A DNA stretch of 23,107 bases from Mailhella massiliensis. Lineage in GTDB: Bacteria > Desulfobacterota > Desulfovibrionia > Desulfovibrionales > Desulfovibrionaceae. Location: assembly GCF_020741395.1 (NCBI RefSeq), contig NZ_DYZA01000123.1, forward strand, positions 1 to 23,107, read 5' to 3'. The translations under genes were made by a program, and so were the position numbers. Of the stretch, positions 1 through 7,861 are shown in pieces. Position 1 is the stretch's first letter. Each line of letters opens with the position of its first letter. The notes below the pieces were generated by a model. It was given only the letters and a program-made list of their open reading frames with translations, was not told the DNA's origin and did not search any database.

Positions 1-24
1 AAAGCGGCCCCAACCAGATACTAG
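1..24 (+). CDS. Possible 3' end of an upstream gene (partial)
   Basis: Frame 1 reads Lys-Ala-Ala-Pro-Thr-Arg-Tyr and then TAG at 22-24, ten bases before the thiM start. This could be the last codons of another thiamine gene co-transcribed with thiM. Only seven codons are visible and other frames are also open here, so the call rests on position alone. Confidence 0.2.
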   Translation, partial: KAAPTRY

Positions 25-33
25 GGATGAAGG

Positions 34-837
34 ATGAAGGAAAACATTCTCAGCGCCGTGCGCGCCGTGTATGAAAAAAAGCCCCTGGTGCACAGCATCA
101 CCAATTTCGTCGTCATGCAGGTTTCGGCCAACGTGCTGCTCGCCGCCCACGCCTCGCCTCTCATGGCCCATGCCGCCGAGGAGATGGACGACCTCACCGA
201 TATCGACGACGCGCTCGTGCTCAACATCGGCACCCTCGACCCGGTGTGGCTCTCAAGCATGGAGCTTGCGGGCACGCTCATGAAGAAGAAGGGCAAGCCC
301 GTGGTGCTCGACCCGGTGGGGGCCGGGGCTTCCGGCCTGCGCACCCGCGCAGCGCTCGGCCTGCTCGACATGGTGCGGCCGGACATACTGCGCGGCAACG
401 CCTCGGAAATCATGGCCCTCGGCGCGGAGATACGCTCGGCCGACAGGGTGCTCACCCGGGGCGTGGACAGCCGCAACGAAAGCGCGGACGCCCTTTCCGC
501 CGCACGGGAGCTCGCAACGCGCTTTTCCTGCATGGTGAGCGTGAGCGGCGAGACGGACTTCATCACCGACGGGCGAGAAACCTATGCCGTGGAAGGAGGC
601 TCCGCCCTCATGCCCCTCGTCACGGGCATGGGCTGCTCCGCCTCCGCCGTGACCGGGGCCTGCGCCGCGTGCGCCTCCCCCCTTGTCGCAGCCTGCGCGG
701 CCATGGCCGTCATGGCCTCGGCCGGGGAAAAGGCCGGGAAAAAGGCGGCCGGGCCGGGGAGCTTCCTGCCCGCCTTCCTCGACGAGCTTTACCTGCTCGA
801 CGCGGAAGACGCGGCAAGGCGTGTGAGAAAGATATGA
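34..837 (+). CDS. thiM: Hydroxyethylthiazole kinase ThiM
   Basis: ThiM phosphorylates the thiazole alcohol 4-methyl-5-(2-hydroxyethyl)thiazole with ATP in the cytoplasm, feeding salvaged thiazole into thiamine phosphate synthesis. The 267-residue product has normal family length. Visible family motifs are HSITNFVVMQ (20-29, substrate pocket), LDPVGAGAS (92-100), RGNASE (120-125) and the glycine-rich ATP loop with the catalytic cysteine, VTGMGCSASAVTGA (196-209, Cys201). The ATG at 34 follows an AGGGA-type ribosome binding site at 23-27. The thiE gene lies 289 bp downstream on the same strand, so the two enzymes form a salvage pair. No TPP riboswitch is visible, but the upstream region is outside the window. 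Confidence 0.95.
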   Translation: MKENILSAVRAVYEKKPLVHSITNFVVMQVSANVLLAAHASPLMAHAAEEMDDLTDIDDALVLNIGTLDPVWLSSMELAGTLMKKKGKPVVLDPVGAGASGLRTRAALGLLDMVRPDILRGNASEIMALGAEIRSADRVLTRGVDSRNESADALSAARELATRFSCMVSVSGETDFITDGRETYAVEGGSALMPLVTGMGCSASAVTGACAACASPLVAACAAMAVMASAGEKAGKKAAGPGSFLPAFLDELYLLDAEDAARRVRKI

Positions 838-1126
838 TCCCCCGCCCGTAACCGGCGCGGCTCCCGCAGGGCGTGTCCCGGGCACGGGGCAAGGAGTCCG
901 CGCCCTGCCGCATGAGGGGGCACAAGGCGCTTTCCGAGTGAAAAAGCCCTCCCCGGTCCGGGCAAAATTCCCGCATGCCCGGCGCGCCTCCCGGAAAAGG
1001 GAGAAAAAGCGGCGGCGAAAGCCGCCCCGCAGTCCCGGAAGGCCCGCGCGGCCCCGGCTTTCTCAAAGTTCCGGCAGACCTCGCGGCATCCCGGCCCTGC
1101 GGGCATGCAAGCCAAAGGAAACGCTC

Positions 1127-1762
1127 ATGAAAAACTGGCGCAACTACCATGATTACGGCGTGTACCTTGTCACGGACAGGCAGCTCTGCCTCGGCAGGCC
1201 CCTCGACGAGGTGGTTCTCGCCGCCGTGCGCGGCGGGGCCGGAGCCGTGCAGCTTCGGGAAAAGCACGCCTCCACCCGGGAATTTCTGGCCCTTGCGAAG
1301 GAGCTCGTTTCGCGCCTTCAGCCCCTGGGCATCCCGCTCATCATAAACGACCGGGCCGATATCGCCCTTGCCTCGGGCGCTGCCGGGCTGCACATAGGCC
1401 AGAGCGACATGCCGCCCGAAGACGCGCGCCGCCTCATGGGGGAAAAAGCCCTCATCGGCCTTTCCGTGGAGACGCGGCAGGAGCTTCTTGAGGCGGAGAA
1501 GCTCGATATCGACTATGTAGGCATAAGCCCCGTGTTCGCCACGCCCACCAAGGCCGACACCCTCGCGCCCTGGGGGCTTTCCGGCCTGCGCTGGGCCAGG
1601 GAACACTCCCCGCTCACGCTGGTGGCCATTGGCGGTATCCACGGGGACAACGCCGCCGCCGTGCTGGAGGCCGGGGCGCACAGCCTCGCCGTGGTCTCGG
1701 AGATATGCTCCGCGAAGGACCCGGAGGCGGCGGCCCGGGGGCTTGCGGCGCTTTTCGCCTGA
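1127..1762 (+). CDS. thiE: Thiamine-phosphate synthase ThiE
   Basis: ThiE joins HMP pyrophosphate to thiazole phosphate to make thiamine phosphate, the step after ThiM. The 211-residue TIM-barrel protein has normal length and shows VTDRQL (15-20), QLREK (42-46, pyrophosphate binding), IINDR (72-76), LHIGQ (88-92), GISPVFATPTK (132-142) and VAIGGI (166-171). The frame is open further upstream (from 938), but that extension is Arg/Pro-rich without family similarity, and the ATG at 1127 has AAGGAA at 1115-1120 at good spacing. The 289-bp gap after thiM is GC-rich. It contains a six-pair hairpin with a GAAA loop (1011-1026) without a T tract, so read-through from thiM remains possible. Confidence 0.94.
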   Translation: MKNWRNYHDYGVYLVTDRQLCLGRPLDEVVLAAVRGGAGAVQLREKHASTREFLALAKELVSRLQPLGIPLIINDRADIALASGAAGLHIGQSDMPPEDARRLMGEKALIGLSVETRQELLEAEKLDIDYVGISPVFATPTKADTLAPWGLSGLRWAREHSPLTLVAIGGIHGDNAAAVLEAGAHSLAVVSEICSAKDPEAAARGLAALFA

Positions 1763-1925
1763 GCAGGAGCCTTCCCCCGCACGGCGGGTGCGGAGGCCCC
1801 CGCCGCAGAAGCGGCCGGGCGCGGGGCCGGCAGCCCGGAAAGGGGAAGAAGCCTCAGGCCGCGAACAACAAAAAGCCCGTAACGGGCCGCCTTCCGGCAA
1901 GGCATGCCGCACGGAGGAAAAAGCC

Positions 1926-4448
1926 ATGCCGACCTTCCCCCGGGACATTCCCGGGCATATCCTCATCCGGGGCGCGAGAGTGCACAACCTGAAAAACGTC
2001 GATGTGGACGTGCCTCTGAACGCCGTGGTAGCCGTGGCCGGGGTATCCGGTTCCGGCAAGTCTTCCCTGGCCCTCGGCGTGCTCTACGCCGAAGGCTCGC
2101 GCCGCTATCTGGAGGCGCTTTCCGCCTATACGCGGCGGCGCATGACGCAGGCGGCAAAGCCGCAGGTGGACGAAGTGCTCCATGTGCCCGCGGCCCTGGC
2201 CCTCCGGCAGCGGCCGGGTATTCCCGGCATACGCAGCACCTTCGGCACGGGCACGGAGCTTTTAAACAGCCTGCGCCTCATGTTCTCGCGCCTGGCAAGC
2301 CATGTGTGCCCCCACGGGCACCCCGTGCCCCCCTCGCTTGCCGTGGCTGCGGACAAGCCCATGACCTGCCCCGTGTGCGGGGCCGTGTTCCACGGGCCGG
2401 GTGCGGAGGACCTCTCCTTCAACAGCCGCGGAGCCTGCCGCACCTGCGACGGCACGGGCATGGTGCGCGCCGTGGACATGGATTCGCTGGTGCCGGACGA
2501 TTCCCTTTCCATCGACGAAGGGGCCGTGGCCCCGTGGAACTCGCTCATGTGGTCGCTCATGACCGACGTGTGCCGCGCCATGGGCGTGCGCACCGACGTG
2601 CCCTTCCGCGAGCTCACGGAAGAAGAGAAAAACATCGTCTACTACGGCCCGGCGGAAAAGAAGCACATCTTCTACAAGGCCAGAAGCTCCAATCAGGCCG
2701 GGGAGCTGGACTTCACCTACTACAACGCCGTGTACACGGTGGAAAACGCCCTTGCCAAAGTGAAGGATGAAAAGGGCATGAAGAGGGTGGAAAAATTCCT
2801 GAAGGAAGATATCTGCCCCGACTGCAAGGGCACGCGCCTTTCCCCCGCCGCAAGGGCGCCCGTGCTCCACGGCCTCACGCTGGATAAGGCCTGCGCCCTG
2901 CCCCTTGCCGGGCTTGCGCGCTGGGTCGGTGAAGTGCCCTCTTCCCTGCCGGAAGACATGGCCCCCATGGCAAAAAGCATCTGCGCATCGTTCCGGGACA
3001 CGGCGAAGCGCCTGCTCGACCTCGGCCTCGGCTATCTTGCCCTCGACAGGGCCGTGTCCACCCTTTCCACCGGGGAGAGGCAGAGGATGCAGCTCGCCCG
3101 CGCGGTGCGGTGCCGCACCACGGGGGTATTGTATGTGCTCGACGAACCCTCCATCGGCCTGCACCCCTCCAACGTCGTCGGCCTGAAGGGCGTGATGCGC
3201 GACCTTATTGCAGACGGCAATTCCGTCATCCTCGTGGATCACGACACGGATATCCTCTCCGAGGCGGACTGGCTCATCGAGCTCGGGCCCGGGGCCGGGG
3301 CCGGGGGCGGGCAGATCATCGCGCAGGGGAGCCTTGCGGATATCGTAAAGGACCCGGCCTCGCGCATAGGCCCCTTCCTTGCCCGCAGGGCGGCCGTAGA
3401 GGAAAAAAGAAGCGGCGGGGAACTTTTCGCCCAAGGGAGCATACGCCTCGCCACCGGAGCCGTACATACGGTGAAGCCCCTGGAAGTCGCCTTCCCCAGA
3501 GGGAAAATGACGGCCGTCACCGGCGTTTCCGGCTCGGGCAAGACCACCCTCATCCTGGAAAGCCTGATGCCCGCCCTTCAGGCGAAGATACGAAAAAGCA
3601 CCCTGCCCGGGCATGTGCGCATGGTGGAAGCGGAAGGCATAGCCCATGTGAAGCTCATCGACGCCGCGCCCATAGGCGTGAACGTGCGCTCCACCGTGGC
3701 CACCTATGCCGACGTGCACGACGAAATGCGCAAGATCTTCGCAAGGACGCCGGAAGCGAAGAAACGCGGCTTCAAGGCCGGGGATTTCTCCTACAATACC
3801 GGCAGGCTGCGCTGCCCCACCTGCGACGGCACGGGCACGGTGAGCCTCGACGTGCAGTTTCTGCCCGACGTGGATATCCCCTGCCCGGACTGCCGGGGAA
3901 GCCGCTTCGCGCCCGAGGCGTGGGAAATGACATACGCCGACGGCGAGGGCCGGGAAATTTCCCTGCCCGGACTCATGGCCATGGACGTGAATACCGCCCT
4001 CCGCGCCTCTCAGGGCATGCCCATGGTGCACAAAAGGCTTTCCGTGCTCCAGGGCCTCGGCCTCGGCTACCTCACCCTCGGCGAGGCCACGCCCGGCCTT
4101 TCCGGCGGCGAGGCGCAGCGCCTCAAGCTCGCCGGGGAAATGGGCAGGGGGCAGGAAGATTCCGTGTTCGTGTTCGACGAGCCCACCATAGGGCTGCACC
4201 CCCTGGATGTGGAGACGCTGCTTGCCGTGTTCCGCAGCCTCATGGAGAGAGGGGCCACCATCGTCGTCATAGAGCACGACCTCGATGTGATACGAAGCGC
4301 CGACTACGTCGTGGACATGGGCCCGGGCGGCGGCGAGGCGGGCGGGACCATCGTGGCGCGGGGCACGCCGTGGGAGATCATGCAGGAGCCTTCAAGCCTC
4401 ACCGGCGCGTGCCTTGCCGGGCGCGCGGCGCACCTCCCCCTGCCCTGA
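1926..4448 (+). CDS. UvrA-like ABC ATPase (UvrA2 / DrrC type)
   Basis: This cytosolic dimeric ABC ATPase is related to the DNA-damage sensor UvrA. It has 840 residues rather than the roughly 940 of UvrA1. Such shorter paralogues usually lack the UvrB-binding insertion and are linked to DNA-binding-drug tolerance more than to core excision repair. Two tandem ATPase halves are visible. Walker A is GVSGSGKSS (39-47) and GVSGSGKTT (533-541). The signatures are LSTGE (380-384, degenerate) and LSGGE (725-729). Walker B is LYVLDEP (402-408) and VFVFDEP (747-753). Each half carries a C-x2-C-x19-C-x2-C zinc module (Cys148/151/171/174 and Cys630/633/653/656). The start follows GGAGG at 1913-1917. The frame opens upstream at 1629 over the end of thiE, but that extension has no family content. 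Function beyond ATP-dependent DNA binding is inference. Confidence 0.92.
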   Translation: MPTFPRDIPGHILIRGARVHNLKNVDVDVPLNAVVAVAGVSGSGKSSLALGVLYAEGSRRYLEALSAYTRRRMTQAAKPQVDEVLHVPAALALRQRPGIPGIRSTFGTGTELLNSLRLMFSRLASHVCPHGHPVPPSLAVAADKPMTCPVCGAVFHGPGAEDLSFNSRGACRTCDGTGMVRAVDMDSLVPDDSLSIDEGAVAPWNSLMWSLMTDVCRAMGVRTDVPFRELTEEEKNIVYYGPAEKKHIFYKARSSNQAGELDFTYYNAVYTVENALAKVKDEKGMKRVEKFLKEDICPDCKGTRLSPAARAPVLHGLTLDKACALPLAGLARWVGEVPSSLPEDMAPMAKSICASFRDTAKRLLDLGLGYLALDRAVSTLSTGERQRMQLARAVRCRTTGVLYVLDEPSIGLHPSNVVGLKGVMRDLIADGNSVILVDHDTDILSEADWLIELGPGAGAGGGQIIAQGSLADIVKDPASRIGPFLARRAAVEEKRSGGELFAQGSIRLATGAVHTVKPLEVAFPRGKMTAVTGVSGSGKTTLILESLMPALQAKIRKSTLPGHVRMVEAEGIAHVKLIDAAPIGVNVRSTVATYADVHDEMRKIFARTPEAKKRGFKAGDFSYNTGRLRCPTCDGTGTVSLDVQFLPDVDIPCPDCRGSRFAPEAWEMTYADGEGREISLPGLMAMDVNTALRASQGMPMVHKRLSVLQGLGLGYLTLGEATPGLSGGEAQRLKLAGEMGRGQEDSVFVFDEPTIGLHPLDVETLLAVFRSLMERGATIVVIEHDLDVIRSADYVVDMGPGGGEAGGTIVARGTPWEIMQEPSSLTGACLAGRAAHLPLP

Positions 4449-4801
4449 AGCCCCGCAGGCGCGTGCAAGGCGCGCCATGCCCCGAGGGCAGGGGCCGCTC
4501 TTCCCCGGGCAGCGGCCGCAGAGCTCCGCCGCGCGGCCTTCCCGGGGAGAAACAGGGCGCGCATCCTCCCCGTAGCCCCGCCCGGGCACGGAGAAGAGGG
4601 GCGCGGAAAAACGCCCCCCGCCATTGCCGGGCGGAAGGCCCCGGCGCATAGTTATCCCGCCGCAACCCCGGAAATGCCGTCCCTCCGCGCGGGGGCCGAG
4701 CCTCCCGGCAGCGTGCGCACGCCGCCTCCGGCAGGCGCATCCTCCCCTCTCCGGCAGGCCTGAAGCCCGGCGACATGCCCCCGCATCCGGCCCGGGGCAT
4801 G
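4449..4801. other. Intergenic region with no convincing gene
   Basis: This very GC-rich spacer separates the convergent UvrA2 and MATE genes. Open frames cross it on both strands but none has a ribosome binding site or recognisable family content. One hairpin (GGGGCG at 4598-4603 pairing with CGCCCC at 4612-4617, A-rich loop) is visible. It has no clear T tract, so the 3' end of the uvrA2 transcript is not defined by an obvious intrinsic terminator. Confidence 0.5.
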
Positions 4802-4840
4802 AAAAAAACGGGCGGCCGCGGCTTCTGCCGCTCCCGCCCG
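4802..4840 (-). terminator. Intrinsic terminator of the MATE gene
   Basis: On the minus strand, 21 bases after the MATE stop, an outer seven-pair stem (CGGGCGG/CCGCCCG) encloses a two-base internal loop and an inner five-pair stem (GCGGC/GCCGC) capped by AGAA. Seven T residues follow at once. This is a textbook rho-independent terminator. Confidence 0.9.
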
Positions 4841-4860
4841 TAGTCTCATGGAGAAAGCTC

Positions 4861-6270
4861 TCAGTACTTCTTCGGCTTGAAGAAGTCCGACGGCGGCCTG
4901 CACTCCGGGTCGCCGGGCATGCAGTGATTGTCTTCCGCCCTGAGGGAAAGAAAGAGGAATATCGCCGCCACGGCGCAGCCCGTGAAGTCCGCGATGGGGA
5001 TGCTCATCCACACGCCGTCCAGCCCGAAGAACAGGGGCATGATGAGCAGCGCGGGCACAAGGCATATCATCTGGCGGCAGAGGGAAACCACGCTCGCTAT
5101 CTTGGCCTGGCCTATGGACTGGAAATAGGTGCCGATGATGATCTGCGGCCCCACGAAGATGAACAGGCCGCCGGTGATGCGCAGGGCCCGTGCGGACACT
5201 TCCACAAGCTGCGCATGGTCGGTGAAGATGCGCACCAGAAGCTCGGGGATGAACCAGGCGCCGAGCATGCCCGCAAAGGTGATGATGGTGGCGCTTATCA
5301 TGCCGTACTTCAGGGCGAGGCGCACGCGGTCGGGCCGCTTGGCCCCGAAGTTGAAGCCTATGATGGGCTGCATGCCCTGCCCGAGGCCTATGACGCTCAG
5401 CGCAAAGAGCATGAGCAGGCGGTTCAGGATGCCGAAGGCGCCGATTGCCATGTCGCCGCCGTATTCCTGAAGGGCACGGTTGATGACTACCACCACGATG
5501 CAGGCACAGAAGTTGATGAGGAAGGGCGCCATGCCTATGGCCAGGATATTGCGTATGCTCTTCATCCTGAGCTTCCAGATATCCTTCTGGAAGTGGATGA
5601 GCGAACTTTTGCGGGAAAAATGCGCCACCAGCCAGATCACGGACATGGCCTGCCCGGCGATCTGCGCCCAGGCCGCGCCGTACATGCCCCAGCCCCACCA
5701 GAAAATGAATATGGGGGAAAAGGCCACGATGCCCAGAGCGGAAAGCAGCGCCGTCATCATGGCCGTCTTGGGGTAGCCCGTGGCGCGGGCCAGGAAGTTG
5801 AAGCCCAGCATGAGAAAGCCGACGGGCGCAAGGATCACCAGGGGCAGCATGAACTCGTGGGCATAGCGAAGCGTCTCGCCGCTCGCGCCGAAGAACATGA
5901 GCATCGGGTCGAGGAAGATCCAGAACACCACACCGAACAGCACGCCGAAGATGATTTCCAGCAGCACGGAGTGCCCGAGCATGCTGCGCGCCTTGACCAT
6001 GTTCTTGCGGCCGAGCTCAATGGAGCACAAAGCCGCGCAGCCCACGGCCACGAGCTGGCAGAAGGCCATGAGCAGGTTGATGATGGGGAAGGTGACGGCC
6101 ATGGCTGCAAGGGCCAGGTGCCCTACGCCGTGCCCGATGTAGATTGCGGAAATGATCTGGTTGAGGGCCACGATGATCATGCCGAGAATGGCGGGTATGG
6201 AATATTCGAGAAGAAGGCGGCCCACGGCCTTCGTTCCCATCTCATTGGCTTTCGTATTGTTCTGCGTCAA
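4861..6270 (-). CDS. MATE family multidrug/cation efflux transporter
   Basis: This is an inner-membrane antiporter of the MATE (DinF/NorM/MepA-like) family, exporting organic cations or drugs against Na+ or H+. The 469-residue product has the two-bundle layout of about twelve hydrophobic helices. It begins with the typical amphipathic N-terminus (GTKAVGRLLLEYSIPAILG), and a repeated half starts near the NILAIGMAPFLINFCACIVV segment. The C-terminal tail is short and polar with two cysteines. I chose TTG at 6270 as start because GGGAGG lies six bases upstream. The ATG at 6294 and the one at 6423 lack this, and the residues they would add are Arg/Pro-rich. A tetR gene lies upstream on the same strand, the usual arrangement for a regulated pump. 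Substrate is unknown. Confidence 0.92.
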   Translation of the reverse strand: MTQNNTKANEMGTKAVGRLLLEYSIPAILGMIIVALNQIISAIYIGHGVGHLALAAMAVTFPIINLLMAFCQLVAVGCAALCSIELGRKNMVKARSMLGHSVLLEIIFGVLFGVVFWIFLDPMLMFFGASGETLRYAHEFMLPLVILAPVGFLMLGFNFLARATGYPKTAMMTALLSALGIVAFSPIFIFWWGWGMYGAAWAQIAGQAMSVIWLVAHFSRKSSLIHFQKDIWKLRMKSIRNILAIGMAPFLINFCACIVVVVINRALQEYGGDMAIGAFGILNRLLMLFALSVIGLGQGMQPIIGFNFGAKRPDRVRLALKYGMISATIITFAGMLGAWFIPELLVRIFTDHAQLVEVSARALRITGGLFIFVGPQIIIGTYFQSIGQAKIASVVSLCRQMICLVPALLIMPLFFGLDGVWMSIPIADFTGCAVAAIFLFLSLRAEDNHCMPGDPECRPPSDFFKPKKY

Positions 6271-6613
6271 GACTCTCCTCCCCCGGCCCGACATGACGGA
6301 CCGGCCCGGGGATAAAGGCTCCCGGAAGCCCCGCCTCAAGGAAGGCGGCACGCGCCTCCCTCCCATGTTTCGAGGCGTCAGGCCTCGCCCCGTGGCGGAA
6401 CAGGACATGCTTGAAACACGCATCCCCGGCTGAAACCGTGCAGCGCCCGTCCCCCTGCGTGCGTCCCCACGCTCAGGGAAAGGCCGCCGGACATGCCGCT
6501 CATGCCGGGAAAACAGATTCCCCTAATACACGGGCGTCTTGCTTTGGCCCTTCGCGCCTCAGAAAAACTGCGCCGGAAAGGCTCCTTCATCATTCCATAT
6601 TCACAGGATAAAG
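6271..6613. other. Spacer between tetR and the MATE gene
   Basis: About 340 bases separate the tetR terminator from the MATE start. A minus-strand open frame crosses it but lacks a ribosome binding site and resembles no family. The MATE promoter should lie here, because a terminator isolates it from tetR, yet I see no confident -35/-10 pair. Confidence 0.4.
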
Positions 6614-6636
6614 AAAAAAAGCAAGCCCTCAGGCTT
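6614..6636 (-). terminator. Intrinsic terminator overlapping the tetR stop codon
   Basis: On the minus strand a five-pair stem AAGCC/GGCTT has the tetR TGA stop inside its loop. GC and seven T residues follow. The short stem makes it moderate in strength. Confidence 0.6.
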
Positions 6637-7450
6637 CTTGCGCCGGCGCATTTTCGCCCTCTTCCCGGATTTCTCCATCGGGAGGAGCCTGTTCGGCCGC
6701 CGCCTTCTTCGCCGTGCGGCGCACGGGCTTTTTCGCGGGAGCTTTCGCGTGCTTCTCCTCGTTGAGGAAGGGCATGGGCGCGTCCCAGTCCAGCAGGGAA
6801 ACACCGATGAGATAGGAAACCCACGCCGAATACTCCTCCGCCGACCAGTTCAGCACCTTGGTCAGACGGCGGTGCATGCCCGGCGTGGTGATGCTCCAGT
6901 AAAGCTCGGCGGCCCGCTCCTCGGAAAGGCCGGGGCGGAGCATGCCGTCTTCCGCCATCTTGTGCACGGATTTGCGGCACTTTTCCAGAAGCATGAGGCT
7001 CTGATCCCGCTCCTGTTCCGCAAATTCCGGGGAAAGCACGCTCATGCCCCGGAAAATGTCGAATACGGGCATGGCGTCTTCCAAAAGCAGGGCCATGAAA
7101 TGCCCTATTTCCTTCACGCGCTCCTTGCCCGTCATGATCTGCGGGATGGAATCGCGCAGCTTGTCGTAACGCTTGGCCTCCACCGTCGTCTCAAGGATAG
7201 CCGCCAGCACGCCCTTCTTGGAGCCGCACACGGCATACACCGTCTGCGGGGCCACGCCCGCTTCCCGGGCTATGGCTTCCAGCGTCATGTCGGCATAGCC
7301 TTTTTCCTTCATGAGCTGCATGGCGGCCGCGACGATGCGCGCCTTCGTCACATTCGCCTGTTCCTTCCTGCGGGGCGAGTGATAGGAACGCGTCTTCTTC
7401 ACGGGTTCCCGGGCCGGTTCACCGGCGCCGTCCGCAGCTTTTCTGGCCAT
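6629..7450 (-). CDS. TetR/AcrR family transcriptional regulator
   Basis: This DNA-binding repressor-type protein has 273 residues, long for the family (about 200). The N-terminal tail (1-33) is basic. A TetR DNA-binding domain follows (about 34-80), whose recognition segment is TLEAIAREAGVAPQTVYAVCGSKKGVL (56-82). Next is an all-helical ligand domain, and then a low-complexity Lys/Ala/Glu-rich tail of about 45 residues after the segment DAPMPFLNEE. The ATG at 7450 has GAGGAG six bases upstream. The MATE gene lies downstream on the same strand and the glutaredoxin-lpd-gcvH genes diverge. A near-perfect palindrome overlaps its own promoter (7481-7505), so autorepression is likely. Control of the pump is inference from order. 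Confidence 0.9.
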   Translation of the reverse strand: MARKAADGAGEPAREPVKKTRSYHSPRRKEQANVTKARIVAAAMQLMKEKGYADMTLEAIAREAGVAPQTVYAVCGSKKGVLAAILETTVEAKRYDKLRDSIPQIMTGKERVKEIGHFMALLLEDAMPVFDIFRGMSVLSPEFAEQERDQSLMLLEKCRKSVHKMAEDGMLRPGLSEERAAELYWSITTPGMHRRLTKVLNWSAEEYSAWVSYLIGVSLLDWDAPMPFLNEEKHAKAPAKKPVRRTAKKAAAEQAPPDGEIREEGENAPAQEA

Positions 7451-7480
7451 GTGGAACTCCTCAATATTGAATAGAATGAA

Positions 7481-7505
7481 ATAAGATAATCTGACTTTAT
7501 CTTAT
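7481..7505. promoter_or_regulatory. 25-bp palindrome, candidate TetR operator
   Basis: ATAAGATAA (7481-7489) and its exact complement TTATCTTAT (7497-7505) are separated by seven bases. It lies 30 bases upstream of the tetR start and overlaps the candidate -10 box of the minus-strand promoter, the usual place for an autorepressing TetR operator. Confidence 0.6.
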
Positions 7506-7522
7506 CCATTGATAATAATCAA
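7494..7522 (-). promoter_or_regulatory. Candidate tetR promoter
   Basis: Minus-strand TTGATT (7517-7522) and TAAAGT (7494-7499) are spaced by 17 bases in an AT-rich stretch. A second small palindrome, ATTGAT-4-ATCAAT (7508-7523), covers the -35 box and could be another regulator site. Confidence 0.45.
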
Positions 7523-7665
7523 TTTAAAAATGTCTCCCGTGCGGCAGCGGAAAAACTGCTCCCTGATAGAAAAGGATCTGTTCCGCCGGCTCTCTTACTC
7601 CATGTCGACGCGCGGGGCAAGAGGCGCCGCAGAAGCCTCCCCGCCCCGTCGTGCCCTGCCCGAAC

Positions 7666-7694
7666 TTGACAGAACAGATGATTTTCACTAGAAT
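7666..7694 (+). promoter_or_regulatory. Sigma70-like promoter for the glutaredoxin-lpd-gcvH genes
   Basis: A perfect TTGACA (7666-7671) is followed after exactly 17 bases by TAGAAT (7689-7694). Transcription would start near 7701 and produce a leader of about 160 bases before the ATG at 7862. Confidence 0.7.
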
Positions 7695-7700
7695 AAAATC

Positions 7701-7861
7701 TATTAAATATGTCTTTCACAGAAAGAAGGCGCTTCGTTGCCATCGCCCCTTTTTTCTGGTGAAATACCGAGCAGGCCGTCGTATTTTTCCGCCGGGCATT
7801 CCGGCAAGGCCGCTTTCCCGGCCCGGACATACAGAATTTCTAACCGTTATGGAGTTTTGCC
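7701..7861 (+). other. Long 5' leader with small hairpins
   Basis: The untranslated leader holds a weak GGCG/CGCC hairpin (7728-7747) followed by a T run (7750-7755), and a GCCGG-5-CCGGC hairpin (7791-7805). The first could act as an attenuator, but its stem is short. I recognise no known riboswitch. The ribosome binding site is TGGAG near 7851-7855. Confidence 0.3.

Noticed and set aside
4624..6315. 563-codon plus-strand open frame over the MATE gene
   Set aside because: Antisense shadow of a clear membrane protein; charged low-complexity translation and no ribosome binding site.
6378..6980. 200-codon minus-strand open frame covering part of tetR and the spacer
   Set aside because: It is out of frame with tetR, crosses the tetR terminator and has no recognisable domain.
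7508..7523. Fur box
   Set aside because: ATTGAT-4-ATCAAT shares only part of the GATAAT-type consensus and neither neighbouring gene is an iron gene.
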